From assembly GCA_021234155.1 (NCBI GenBank), contig JAJEKV010000187.1, forward strand, positions 563,888-627,887: 64,000 nt of DNA, written 5' to 3'. Source of the stretch: Isoetes taiwanensis. Lineage: Eukaryota > Streptophyta > Lycopodiopsida > Isoetales > Isoetaceae. The notes beneath the pieces are model-generated. The model was not told the DNA's origin, made no database searches, and saw nothing but the letters and a program-made list of their open reading frames with translations. The first letter of the stretch is position 1. Every line of letters begins with the position of its first letter. Below are positions 1 to 10,949 of the stretch, in pieces. Made by a program: the position numbers and the translations under genes.

Positions 1-141
1 CTGCTGGACAGGATGCAGCACCCTGCAGAAGAACTTGACAATCTCTTGGCGATCTTTGGCAACAAACTGGGTTACACGGTCACGCTGGAAGACATGATAA
101 AGGAGAATGAAAGCGGAACACTGGTGCGAGGATCAACATAG
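1..141 (+). CDS. C-terminal end of an unknown ORF, cut by the window edge
   Basis: Frame 1 is open from the first base and ends with TAG at 139-141, giving 46 residues that start LLDRMQHPAEELDNLLAIFG. The stretch is acidic and helix-prone and has no motif I recognise. The open frame, ordinary composition and a clear stop suggest the last exon of a gene or element ORF whose body lies to the left. AT-rich noncoding DNA follows at once. It could equally be chance: 46 codons are not decisive. Confidence 0.35.
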   Translation: MLDRMQHPAEELDNLLAIFGNKLGYTVTLEDMIKENESGTLVRGST

Positions 142-307
142 ATGAATCGTAGCCTGCTATCTTTTCGTTTAAATCTAGATTTCTCTTTCATAGCTTTGAT
201 GTTTTAACATAAAAAGCACCAACGTTCAAGGCCACTCCCCCGAGCTACCATATCCATATCAATTCCTCCCTTTTTGAAGGCAACTGACCTCAGTTGTGTC
301 CATAAAC

Positions 308-475
308 AAATTAAGCACCAACTTAATTTATCCAATTGAGCACCAACTCAATTTATACATGAGCACCAACTCAATTTGTACATGAGCACCAACTCAATCC
401 ATTTTAGAGACCAAAGGCTAGGATTATGACTTCATAAAATAGCACCAACTATTTATGACAATCACAACTGTTGTG
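308..475. repeat. Cluster of short hairpins with a constant CACCAA loop
   Basis: Five inverted repeats share the loop CACCAA while their stems differ and co-vary. The arms are AAATTAAG/CTTAATTT (308-329), AATTGAG/CTCAATT (334-353), TGAG/CTCA (twice, 360-398) and CATAAAATAG/CTATTTATG with one bulge (433-457). A sixth inverted repeat, CACAAC-T-GTTGTG, follows at 463-475 without that loop. A single AGCACCAAC without a stem lies near 214. The stretch 142-1456 has no gene I can support; from about 700 its plus strand is purine-rich. Confidence 0.75.
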
Positions 476-1456
476 GCTAAAGATTAAGATAAAGATTCAG
501 GGAAGATTTGATTATTCTTTTGAGATATATTAGCAAAGCTTAAGATAGTTCTTCCAGAGTTCTTTCCGCTGTACGTTTTAACATAATGTATAAATCTATT
601 ACATACATTGTAGAAAAATATGATGTAAATTTACAATTATATCTCCCGATTTCCATGCTGGTGAAGCAAGCCGATCGAAAAATTGATGCGAGGGTTTATC
701 AGAGTAACTAGTATAAAGGGCGTGATGGAGCATTAGGGTTCTTTAACGGTAAAATAAAGTGTAGACAAACTTAGAATATGGACAGAAGCTAAAAATAAGG
801 GAGTGGGATAGCTGAGGGAAGGGGAGAGTACTCGATCAACAACAAACAAAGAAGGAAGCTTCAGGAAGGAAAAGAGACGGACACGGAAGTGCGTGAATGG
901 TGACAGAATGTCTTTGTTAGAAGCGAAGGCGCAAATGAGTTAAACAACGCTGAAATGAATAGCATACCGGTGAGAGAATAGCTTTTATGCAGGAACACGT
1001 GGCACTTACGTCACCGGGTTACAGCCCCAGCGAGAGGACAGATAAGCAAGCATAAAGGAATTACATGAGCGGCGCAACTGTCACAATAAATAAAGGGCTC
1101 GTACTGGAACAATGATAATGAGGGGAGTGATACACGTACGAAAAATAGCCGTTAATGATTTTACCTAGAGACCTACGAAGGGGCGCAGGTTACGTACTGA
1201 CAGCATAAAAGCGGCCGCGAATACGTTTTCCCAACTATACCGGATACGAAATTATGAATGGTGGATACCAAACACGACAGGACAAGGACGATAATGAATG
1301 AGGCATAACCAGGAAAAGGGGCGAGAAAAACGAGGCTAATCCTAAAAACGATCAGAGTATAAATCGCAACATCGAAAGTTCTCTTCTTTTAGGGTTCTAA
1401 CAGATTGCACAGAGAAGGCGCCCTTAGAAGGCTGGATTTAGCGCATCCCAATCAGC

Positions 1457-2014
1457 ATGGACAAAGGCAAAAATATTTTTGAAGCGCTAGTGGAACCAGA
1501 GGTAGCATCAAGGAAAAGAGCTCGTTCAGGAAACCCGGAAAATCTCACAGTCCCGTGGAATCTAAAGCTGGAGGAGGAAGGACCCTAGTATATATGTGAG
1601 GAAGATTGTCTATGTTTAGAGAAAGGGCTTACATCCTGCCTGAATTGCGGTCGGGTATACTGTTTATTCTGTGATCGGATTCACCATGCCCAGACTATGA
1701 AGGACACAGGATATAATCTGAAGCTGTTAGAAGTAATGGGGGTTCTAGCTGACTGGAATGATTCAGTAAGAAGACGAGATAAGGAGAGGGTACTGAAGTG
1801 TTTTAATCTGTTACATCTGAATGCATCAATACAGAAGTCTGCAAATTACCAGCGTGATCTACTGATAGGAGATTTCGGTAAGATATTTGTCATCTGCTGT
1901 GAGAAAAACCCGACGGAGTATATATGTCGAGCGCTGTTGGCAAGAAACTCGGAGAAAATCAAAAGAGACGGGGAGACCTCGATGAAGAAGGGACGGGCCA
2001 GTAAATCAAAGTGA
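1457..2014 (+). pseudogene. Zinc-finger-like ORF interrupted by one amber codon
   Basis: From ATG 1457 the frame reads 43 codons to TAG at 1586-1588, then stays open in the same frame to TGA at 2012-2014, about 185 residues in all. Just after the stop lies a cysteine/histidine cluster: CEEDCLCLEKGLTSCLNCGR followed by VYCLFCDRIHH. It looks like a B-box or treble-clef zinc site. The C-terminus is lysine-rich. Flanking plus-strand DNA is purine-rich, like the LINE ORF1 regions further right, so this may be the first ORF of a retroelement that the 2414-8918 transposon entered. That link is inference. The family is not recognised. Confidence 0.45.
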
Positions 2015-2413
2015 GGAATAGAAAAATACCGGAGCAAGCAGAAGAGGGAAAGACAACGGGGGCGCCCTCGAAAATTTTTGGTTTTGATTTCAATTTGTTT
2101 TGTTTATGTTCTGTTTTATTTCTGCTATAAGACACTTTTCCAATTCTACTCTCCATCCCAACTTTTAGATTATATATGGTTAAGCATCCAGCAATCGGAA
2201 GAAGGCAACTCCTCCATGATCGGGAGTCTAATTCCATCTCCCTGGACACAAAGATCCGGGAATGGAGTTGTAATTTTCTATGAATCCAAATAGGAAGTGA
2301 TTTAACCAGGCAATTACTTCAAAATTTGTGAAATAGTATCATAATAGCATTGAATCTGAGTAGGAACTACTTAAACTAAGCGAGTGGTGGAAATCTTGGA
2401 GTTGCAGAGGAAA
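2015..2413. other. Noncoding stretch between zinc-finger ORF and TIR transposon
   Basis: AT-rich with no supported gene. It contains a weak internal near-repeat around 2290-2375 (two 'tagGAActActt'-like phrases). It ends at the left TIR of the next element. Confidence 0.3.
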
Positions 2414-2441
2414 CATTAGAAAAAAAATGGGGTCTCCAACC
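2414..2441 (+). repeat. Left terminal inverted repeat (28 bp)
   Basis: Perfect reverse complement of 8891-8918. It contains an A8 run followed by TGGGGTCTCCAACC. Confidence 0.9.
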
Positions 2442-3442
2442 ATCCTTAAACTTAATATTAAAAATTCCACCTAGGTTTACACATGGAGCCAATGGGGAGA
2501 GGGCACATTACGTGGCAATAGAAGTGTGCTCAATTTCTTACTAGGCATCCACATGGCCACTTTTAATTGGACACGAGCTTCAATAGGGCTTCTCTTGTGT
2601 GGGTAGAGATATCTATAATCTTACTTGATTTCTGCACGCACGAAATTCTAAACCTACGAAAATTTCCCAGAAATATTTTTGAATATGGTAAACGTAATGG
2701 TTTAGGGTTAGGCTTTCTCGGAGGCAGAAAGAAGGCAGAAGGAGTTCCAATTCATCCACTCGGTTCAACTACAGATTTTGATTGGAGGAGCATCAAAACA
2801 AATCAGGTGCGACTTGCTAGTTTACATAAAAAAAAATCATGTTTGTAACACTGCCTTTGGTATAGCGATAGCAGAGGTTGCCCTGATAGAGTTCTACAAT
2901 CCCATTCCATTGCGTGAGAGCCAAATTTGTCCTAATCTTTGAGATCCATTTCAATCATTCTTGAATAGGCATTGATAGAAGTTTTAAGCTTGGGTTTCAG
3001 ATAATTATGTGTATCTAAATGAGCTTAACATGCCATTTCATTCTTTCATATGCATTAAGATTGAAGTGTTCTGAAGCTGGTTTTTTAAGAAACAACTTGC
3101 TTCTCTTCTGCTACATGCTACAGTTTGTATCTTTGCTGTAATCCAGTTTTGCTTTGCTTTTAATTTTGCTTTTTTACATTATTACATTTCTCTCTTGGCA
3201 AGCCAATTCCTCTGTTATTTCTGAGTCCTGTGTGATGTAAAATGAGTATTCACATATAAAATTAGTTAGTAGTGGGCCAAGTTATTTGGGGAGAATTTAA
3301 AGCTTTCAATTCATGTGGAGCTAGTTGCTACAGCAATGTTAATATCGATTGAAGCTAGTGCTTAGTTCTCAAAAATCCAGTGCTTCGCTTATCATTTTGC
3401 ATGACAAAATTGTTGCTCAGATTCTTGTTTTATTGTCTGCAG

Positions 3443-4710
3443 GTCATGTCAATGCTTAGGTCTGGTCCAGATACAGTTATTGTGCGTAATCAGAAAAGTG
3501 AGGGTGATTGGCTTGAACTTCGTGTTTCAATTGGTTCATGGGTTACCATGATGCCTCGAACAGCTGGTGAGCATAAGGTGGATAAGTCCAGGTTAAATGA
3601 CCTCTCAACTCATTGGAAGGGACGAGTAAAAGACATTGTATTTAGTCATGGTGGTAAGAAGGTTCTTTTTTTTTGTTGTGAGCATGCTTACAATCCACGT
3701 GAAATGGCAAAGGAGTCAATTGCAGGGAAGTCATCATGTCCTAAACTTGAAGCCAATTACATTTCCTCCTCCTCGACTTTGTTGATAGAGTTTCATTTCG
3801 AGCATTACAAAGCGCCCTTGAAGTCTACCATTATAAGATAGGGCAGCTATTATTTCAGGATTTTTCAAGGAAAAGTCTGCATGATGAAGGCATCTGGTTT
3901 CATAAATTCCACTATACAGTATCTGCAAGGCGCATAGGAAAACTTGTGGAGATCGGTCCCCCAAGCTTAAAATCCATGGGTGCTGAATTCTGTGATCAGA
4001 AAGTACTAACAACCTATCGTATACATCTGACGAAAGAAGTCTATAGGACCCTCATAGAAAGTGGTGGAGTTAGATGTGCCATCAAAGTGTTTTTGCCAGT
4101 TAACGTATTTTCCTTCTTCTTTCAATCTGAATCGTTTAAGGTTGCTCCTCAAACATATACGTGTAATCATGTTACAACCAAGATATTAGAAGGCTTATTT
4201 TTTGCTGATTGGATGCGGAGGGAGCATGAAAGTGGAGGCCAAATTATTGAATGCATGGCTGCAACAAATATGTTCATTTTTAGGTAATATGTACATTTCT
4301 AAGACTATTGCAGATACAGATTCACCATTTCTAAGACTATTTCTAAAAGTTCACCATTTTTTTGCAGATACAGGTTGACTAAGCAAATGTTATATTGCAA
4401 CTATTTTATTGAAAGAAGAAAGCGCTTTTGGAAGAATGGTCGTTATCATTGGAAAGATGTGGAAGAACATGGCAGTAATCCCTTTTTCATGGATCTGAGT
4501 TCTGTTTATGGCGAAGCTGATAATAGAGTGCTCAACGTGGAGGAGGACTGCACGCTACTTGACTGTAGAAAGCTGTTAGATACTTTCAGGATGCATGGGG
4601 AGTTTCAATTCTTTTTGAATGGAAGAAAGATTGGATATCACAGGGAATGCGAAATCAAGTGTAAAGATTGCAAGTTTCCAAATGTAGTCAGCATTAAATC
4701 AATAATATAA
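3443..4710 (+). pseudogene. Left-hand gene of the 6.5-kb transposon, function unknown
   Basis: The exon opens after a good acceptor (tgtctgcag at 3434-3442) and reads MSMLRSGPDTVIVRNQKSEG, then on to LEANYISSS. Somewhere between about 3700 and 3790 the plausible frame moves by one base and continues through FRALQSALEVYHYKIGQLLF and FHYTVSARRIGKLVEIGPPS. A canonical phase-2 intron lies at 4284-4367 (GTAATA...TTTGCAG). The last exon, 4368-4710, contains a basic RYRLTKQMLYC...ERRKRFWKNGRYHWK stretch and several paired cysteines (ECEIKCKDCKF). No catalytic motif is recognised. The conserved splice phase shows it was a real gene; the frame break suggests decay. It may encode an accessory protein of the transposon. 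Confidence 0.55.
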
Positions 4711-5688
4711 TAGGGAAAAAATTTGTTGGATGCTGGATCTTCAGGTTTAATTCCTGAAATCAACTCTTTTGCTGATCAGGATTTTATATTGACTAGGTTC
4801 TACAAGCTGAAACTTTAGTAGCTCCGAAACTTCAGTTCTGAAACTTTGAAACTTTGAAACTTTGAACCTTCAGTTCTGAAATGTATCTCTTCAGCACTAT
4901 GAGGATTTTTTACAGTTACAATTAAATGTTCTTCTTTCTTGTTCAGTTTGCTATTGTAAGATGGATCATTGAGTATTAAATCTTCTATGTCTTTGACTGC
5001 AGATTTCTAAGCCATGCATACAACTATTGATTCAGCTTTTCAAAGTACTATACTAATCATCATTCTAGGATAAGTATCCAGAGCATGGTGACCAACTAGT
5101 TTGCTTTTATCTAGATGACTTGTTGGGAATAGCATTCAGATCTCAGCCATATAAGGATGCATTTGTTCACATATATAACAGAGCTACAATTGGGGCTTGT
5201 GCAACAGATTGTATCCATCAATACAATTCATCTTTGTCTTCTTATTCTTAAATTCACATGACTTGCCTTTACAATCTTGCTATTGGTCATTTCAATTCCA
5301 CAATTACGATGCATCAATTAAATATATTCATCTACGCTATACGTTGAATATTTCTATGGGACAAGAGATTCAATAATTCTTCTTCAATGCCCTTGGCAAT
5401 ATTTCAGAATCGTACTCTAGACTCATTGTGCTCTGTCACAACAACATTGCATTGTCAAAAGCTACAGAACAACAAACTTAATGTTAAAAATATACTCTGC
5501 TACATTTTAGAATCATGAAGACATCTAACCTAAAAAAAACAAATGAAAACCGAAGGATACAAAATTCAAGCAAGAATTGAAAAGCTACTGACCTGCACAA
5601 AATAACGTGGTAAAATAACGAGGTGAAATCAGTCTGCACAAAATTTTGCTGCCCTTTTCAACTTTCTTGATGTGAAATAAGAATGTAG
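4711..5688. other. Gap between the two convergent transposon genes
   Basis: No gene seen. It holds a short run of near-repeats 'gaaactttgaaac' around 4808-4880. Otherwise it is AT-rich DNA that probably includes both 3' untranslated regions. Confidence 0.4.
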
Positions 5689-8374
5689 TTACAAACAAAA
5701 CTTGCTTCCAACTCTTTGGCGCTTTTCCCTCCATTCTATGCACCTGTCATTTGCTTCTGAATTTTTCCAAGTTTCTCGCCTTCGTTTTTTTGCAGCTTCT
5801 ATAGTTGCATCTGGGACATTTGGAGAAGCTCGTCTCACCATGTTTTCTTCATGACGTGCTATTATTCTCCTATAGAACCATTGGGTCATCTGAACTAGTG
5901 GATTAGAAAGAGAAGATTTATTGCTGCCACCTCGTCGTGTCTTTTGATTGAAGGCTACCTTTGCTTGCTTATGGGATTTTTCCATTACCTGCGTGTTCCA
6001 GATAGCAAGGCTTCCATACTTTTCAGCAAACCAGGGGCCGTGTGCATAAATTATATGCACATAATGTGTGACTTCGCTCTCTCCCTATGCTTGTATATAA
6101 GCTGTTGTAAAGGCGTTTACAGCAGCTCGGAATTGTTGCTTGTTGCTTTCAGTAAAGTAATGCTTCTGTAGCAGCACGTTAAGATCAGGTAAAGCATTCC
6201 ATGCATTCAACTTTTTTGCTGTTGTCTCTGTTCTATCATGTTCTGCATATACGAACATCTTACCAAACTCGAAGTCTCCTCTTTGCGCACTATCCACTTT
6301 AGACAAGAAATGACGTGCTTTATCGCCTCCAATCAAAACCTTGGCTGGAATAGAGCTCCTACCATTAGATTTTTTAGTGTCTTTCTCCAACTTGACACAT
6401 CCGCCATGTAAACCAGCCTCCGATAGTACTTTCTCCACTCGCTTAATCCCTTCTTTCCTGTCCTCCTCATTTCTGATATTCCATACAAAGCAGGCTGAAT
6501 GGTGGATCATTTTATCAACAATCCTTACAAGTGCATGAAGCGTACAAACATGAACCCTCTCCAACGGAATTGGCAATATTGGCTGAACATTTTATCATTT
6601 ATATATCTATCTGGTGCTGCAAGCTGATCATAGTCCAAAGTACTTTTAGAGTGCCCTTTCTTTGATGATTTCAACGTATAATTGCAATATATACAATTCT
6701 TGGATGTCTTTGCACCCGTATTTGAAATGTTATACATGCATTTTTCTGTTTTCAAATCAGAAGCCATGTGAAAATTAATCAAGAAGGTGCCAAATCCTTC
6801 AACAATCAATTTCTCACCACTATGATACTTATGAATTAGAGCAGGGATAGTTGTTTGTTCAAACACCCATTTTAATACATCGTGGTTTTCCTTTCGGACT
6901 TGAAACAATCCTAACCACCATGTATGATCCTCCGATTGAACGGAGAATCACTCGGGATCTCTCTTTTTCTTCTTCAATTTCCCTTGTTCTTCGTAGGATG
7001 ACAACAATGCCTTGTTCATGAGAGTCAAAGAAACTCGCTCATACTTTTTAGCATGAGATAATTCCATCTCATCTAACTTGATGCAAACTTCCAGCTGTCC
7101 TTCAACATCGCTTTCTTGCAAATTATAGTAAATTACCATAAATCTCAAAACACCTTCCAAATCTAACCACAAATTATTATGTTCATTTAGACCTATCATA
7201 GATTTGCTTTCTTCTTTACCTTTTGAAGGATTCTTGGATGCAATTGGCAGGCCTGACAATATTGAGTGCATGCATCCAAATACTTCATTAATCGAATTAT
7301 TCCTCACTGCCCTTACCTTATGTACATAGTACGGCCTTTGAACAATAAAACTTTTTGTACCAAGTGAAGTCAAGGCATCGTAGAATGGTTTGAACAGCAA
7401 CCTATATGCTTTTGTGCTAATCCTAGCCGAGTCACAAATTGCTTGTATTTTTCCAATGTCAATCTTAGAGCAGATATCTTGAACAACCATGTTAATTATA
7501 GCTTTTCTGAAATAGCCATTTTCTGGTGCATTTAGCATTGTCATAAGGTCCCCTTTTGTGGCAAAACTTCTCATAACTTTGCTAATGTTATGAGCACTTG
7601 TATCCTTCGCATTATCAGCTTTTGCATCGTTCTTTCCATGTACCATGTCACGTATAGCACAAATTCTTTTTCTAATAGCCCCACATGTGGGGTTTAATGT
7701 TGATATTGGCTTCAAGTTTTTGTTTCTTTGTCTAAGACCAAAAGAGGTCTGTTTTAATCTTTTAAGCCTCCTCTCCAACACGCAAACTCTGATTTTATGT
7801 TTTTTAGCCTCAGAATTTGCAATTATTGATTCTCTATTTGACTGATTTACAACAAAATCCATCAATTTCATATCTTCTTCCAATTGCAAGATCCTATTTC
7901 TGAGCTGCATTGTCAATTTAGATGCATCATGGCCTGTTCTGTGCCGTCTCATAGGCCTCTGGCCTCCGTGGACGTTAAAATAAACTTCCTTCCTTCCTTC
8001 CTTCCTTCCTTTACTTCAACTTGCTTGACCAATGAATCAACCATTTTAGTCAAATTTAAGCACTCTTCTTGCTTCTGCTGCAAGCAAAATGCCAGATTAT
8101 TCATATGAAATAAAGTTTGCATGTTATACTGGACCATACTTTCACAATAGCCAAGAAGCCCTGCTTTTCCTTCACAAACAAACTGCACAAGCTCAGCAAT
8201 ACAATTGAATTTAGGATGCTTGCCCGTGAATGGATCTCTGGGGTATATCTCTCTCTTTGCCCATAAATTGGCATGTTTAGCTCCACTTTCATCTTCATCA
8301 AATTGTTTTTCCTGCTGCTCTACTCTCAATTGTGCATAATCTTCTGATGGTAGTCTAATTCTGAGTTGTGCCAT
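5689..8374 (-). pseudogene. Right-hand, transposase-like gene of the 6.5-kb transposon
   Basis: Reading right to left, an N-terminal part (8374-7949, start MAQLRIRLPSEDYAQLRVEQ) is rich in coiled coil. It meets a GGAA microsatellite at about 7989-8008 and shifts frame. The next part (7952-6951) starts with a basic heptad-like region. After a single in-frame TGA (6948-6950) the same frame continues to 6525. A further frame shift near 6575 leads into VHVCTLHALVRIVDKMIHH. That frame reads through one TAG (6085-6087) into AHGPWFAEKYGSLAIWNTQV and MEKSHKQAK. The spaced H/C and W-x-TQ-x-MEKSH motifs look like the catalytic half of a large eukaryotic transposase, but I cannot name the superfamily. 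The C-terminus is very basic. Total length would be about 850 residues if repaired. Confidence 0.55.
7971..8012 (+). repeat. Short retroposon-like 3' end with (TTCC)n tail
   Basis: The sequence CTCCGTGGACGTTAAAATA is followed by AAAC and five TTCC units. The same phrase with its own TTCC tail occurs at about 54386-54430, and a related one ends the SINE near 26047. It lies in the N-terminal coding region of the right-hand transposase gene and coincides with a frame change, so it is probably a small insertion. Confidence 0.5.
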
Positions 8375-8890
8375 TGCAGAATGTCAAGGTAAAGGTAATG
8401 AGCAAAAATTCTGCTCTGGAACTCCATTGCATATATATATGCACTCTTCATTGGAGGCAAAGGATTTTGAATACAAATTCAAATTGAATTCAAATTCAAA
8501 TTCAAATGAATTCACATTTTCAAAAAATGAACAAGCGGCAAATATAAGATCAAATGGTTGAGGTAGAAAACCTACCTCGAGGAAGAGTTTCGGTGGTCGA
8601 TCTTGTGGTTGATCCGGAGAGTGAGAGTCTCAATGGCCGATTTTGTGCCCTGTAGATCCCAAAAACAAGATGTAAATGAGGAACGCTCTACGCACGAGCA
8701 AAGCTTTTTTTTTTGGTTTTTTTAATGTGGCCACGTGGATGCTAAAATAATGCCTTCGGTTCTAAATATACGGTTCTAATGTGAAGGATTTCTAAATCTT
8801 CTTGTTATAAAGACAAAGTGATGATGTGGAAAAGGTAAAATAGTAACTTAAAATGACATGGCATTTATCTTAGGATTTTCTTAGGAAGAC
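8375..8890. other. 5' flank of the right-hand transposon gene
   Basis: Upstream (minus-strand) region of the transposase-like gene. It contains 'TATATATATGCA' near 8432 and a stack of 'aattcaaattc' words at about 8473-8512. The former could act as a TATA element; no other site can be defended. Confidence 0.3.
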
Positions 8891-8918
8891 GGTTGGAGAC
8901 CCCATTTTTTTTCTAATG
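8891..8918 (-). repeat. Right terminal inverted repeat (28 bp)
   Basis: Perfect reverse complement of 2414-2441. It is followed directly by 'caagtag' in the flanking DNA. Confidence 0.9.
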
Positions 8919-8939
8919 CAAGTAGTATAATCGCGAGCA

Positions 8940-9555
8940 GATTTGTAGAAAGGATAGCTAAACAGATAAAAATTACAGTTTAACAACAACAAAGCGACGA
9001 GCCTCAAAAGCCAGCGGGCTTTGGACACGGCGACAAAACCAAAAACCAGCTACGGGCTAAAATCATCAGAACAAGCGTGGACAACATGGTGAGGCGTGAC
9101 ACTAAATATGAAGGTGGCGAATACAAGAAGAATCTAAGTTGATAGAATAAGACGGGGAAATGAAGGGACACATAACCGACAAAATAGGGAATGCAGCAGA
9201 GACTGGGACTATACAGGAAAGGCAAGATCATCTGAGTAAAAAGTGGACGGAATAAGTTACGGGACAGAGAGGCCCAACCTCCGCCGTACACCAAGATAGC
9301 GAGGGTTGGATCCACCAACTGGTAGTCTGGACCACTATAAACTCAAAATCATCATGAGAACAACAAAATTTAACCACCATAGAGTACCAGACAGCATGAA
9401 AGAATACGATGTATATGTATACAAATGTGTTATAGTAAAAAAGGAGACTGGGATACGCTACGGACTGAGGGGTCTAACCCCCGCCGTAGGCCAGGATAGC
9501 GAGGGCATGACCCTCCAACTGGTTCCCGGATCACCAAAATGATTGAATAAAGGCA

Positions 9556-9587
<32 letters not shown>

Positions 9588-9589
9588 AT
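8940..9589 (+). mobile_element. 3' end of a LINE with (AAAT)n tail
   Basis: A hairpin-like AAAGCC-AGC-GGGCTTT near 9007 resembles the stem-loop that follows ORF2 in the other LINEs here. Two degenerate copies of a roughly 200-bp unit follow (phrases 'cgccgta..ccaagatagcgaggg' near 9282 and 'cgccgtaggccaggatagcgaggg' near 9482). The element ends in an AAAT array at 9556-9587. The coding part is not preserved. Confidence 0.5.
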
Positions 9590-9764
9590 TCCGGTAGGCA
9601 ACTACCGAATCTTGCATTGGCACAGAGAGGGTCACCCCCGGCCAATCAGCGGGAATGGAAAGACGACGAGATCTAAAGGGTGAATCGAATAATAAGTAGT
9701 GGTGGGCAGAATAATTAATGGATATGGCTATTTCAAAATTCAAACTCGGAGTTAACGGTGATTT

Positions 9765-10767
9765 TTGAATAAGAGACCATTTAGAGACAGAATATACATA
9801 CTTTACGGAAGTAGTGCAGCTATCTTACCAGAAGAATTCCATTGCAGTAACCCAGACGAGAATCACCGCTGCATACGGCACCCAGGAGCAATGGCAGAAA
9901 GCACCGGCCTCAGCCAACAAAAGAAAGCAGATATGGCAAGAGCACCACTGAGCCAATAGGATCTCAAAGATTTTCTGGCTCAAATGAACAAGCAGCTGGA
10001 GTCTAGAATCCTGAGCATGGATGCACTCAACACGTTGGTGGAGACGGCCAACCGCAACAAAATAGCCATCTCCAGCATGGACGTAAGGATAGGAGGGGTC
10101 GAGAGGACAAGCGAGGAGATGCAGCGCAGGATAGACGAGATTGAAGAAGAAAAAGCTAAGATCATGCAGAGGTTGGTTGAGTTAAAAACAAATGTGAGTT
10201 AGATGCATGGGAATCATTTGATAGAATAAAGCCGCATATCATGGAATTTGAGGAGCAGAATAGAATTAAGCATGACGTTAGCCTAATAGGGGTAGCAGAG
10301 AAACCTAATGAAGACACATATCGAGTGACTGCAGAAATAATAGAGATAGTCTTCAAAGAACACCGGAGCATCATCGTCAAAGCAGTGCGGTCAGGCCAAT
10401 GGAGAGGCAGTCCAGGCACATAAATCTGACACTCAGGGACCTGACAGCCAAGGAGAGGATACTGCGCATGGGATCCAGGCTAAAGAATGGGATCAAAGTA
10501 CAGGAAGCTCTAACGGTCATGCAACGTCAAGGGCTACACAGGGAACTGGCCAGGGCCAGGGAATTGAATCAGGCAGGGATACATGCGGGAGTCAGGAATG
10601 GCAAAGTGTACCTGCACAAGAGGGTCAAAGAGCAAACAATCTTAGGACAAGAACAGAATATGGAGTCCACAAAGTCAATAGAAGTAGAGAAGGAGAATAT
10701 CAACCCCTTGGTGGTTATGCCACAAGGGCAGGAAAGCAGAGCCTTGGGGGGGCACCGAAGGCGATAG
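9765..10767 (+). pseudogene. LINE-A ORF1 (coiled coil, RRM-like, C-terminal domain)
   Basis: The frame from 9765 has one in-frame TAG (9957-9959, context SQ[stop]DLKDFLAQ). It then reads a long coiled coil (MNKQLESRILSMDALNTLVE ... RRIDEIEEEKAKIMQRLVEL). A shift near 10190 leads to CELDAWESFDRIKPHIMEFE and an RRM-like VSLIGVAEKPNEDTYRVTAE. A second shift near 10400 leads to LTLRDLTAKERILRMGSRLK and NGKVYLHKR, matching the L1 ORF1p C-terminal pattern. The family role is RNA binding and chaperoning of LINE RNA. Confidence 0.6.
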
Positions 10768-10949
10768 TCCTAGAAGTGATTCAACCCAGAGGAGCAGAAA
10801 GAAGCAGAAACGGGGTCGGCAAAGATCGAACGCCCCAAGCCGGAACCATGGGCCCAACCTCGATCGCAAAGGCCAGAGGACGACCGAGAAGAGTAGGCAA
10901 CGGAGCAGAACACCAGAAACCCCGAAGAAGCAGCCTCGAGGGAAGAGAC

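Larger units (their letters stand above)
2414..8918. mobile_element. 6.5-kb DNA transposon with 28-bp perfect TIRs and two convergent genes
   Basis: The left end (2414-2441) begins CATTAGAAAAAAAATGGGG and continues to CCAACC. The reverse complement of 8891-8918 is identical over all 28 bases, including the run of eight A. A second inverted match lies further in, near 2547 and 8730 ('gcatccacATGGCCAC'-like). The two genes point inward, plus strand on the left and minus strand on the right, each starting a few hundred bases from its TIR. I cannot fix the target duplication. A TA duplication is possible if the true end is GAAAAAAAATGGGG, because both ends then abut TA. The superfamily is not assigned. 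The coding parts carry frameshifts and stops, so this copy is probably inactive. Confidence 0.8.

Noticed and set aside
2567-2848. First exon of the left-hand gene in the 6.5-kb transposon
   Set aside because: It has an open frame but low-complexity composition and no donor joining it in phase to 3443; kept out of the gene model.
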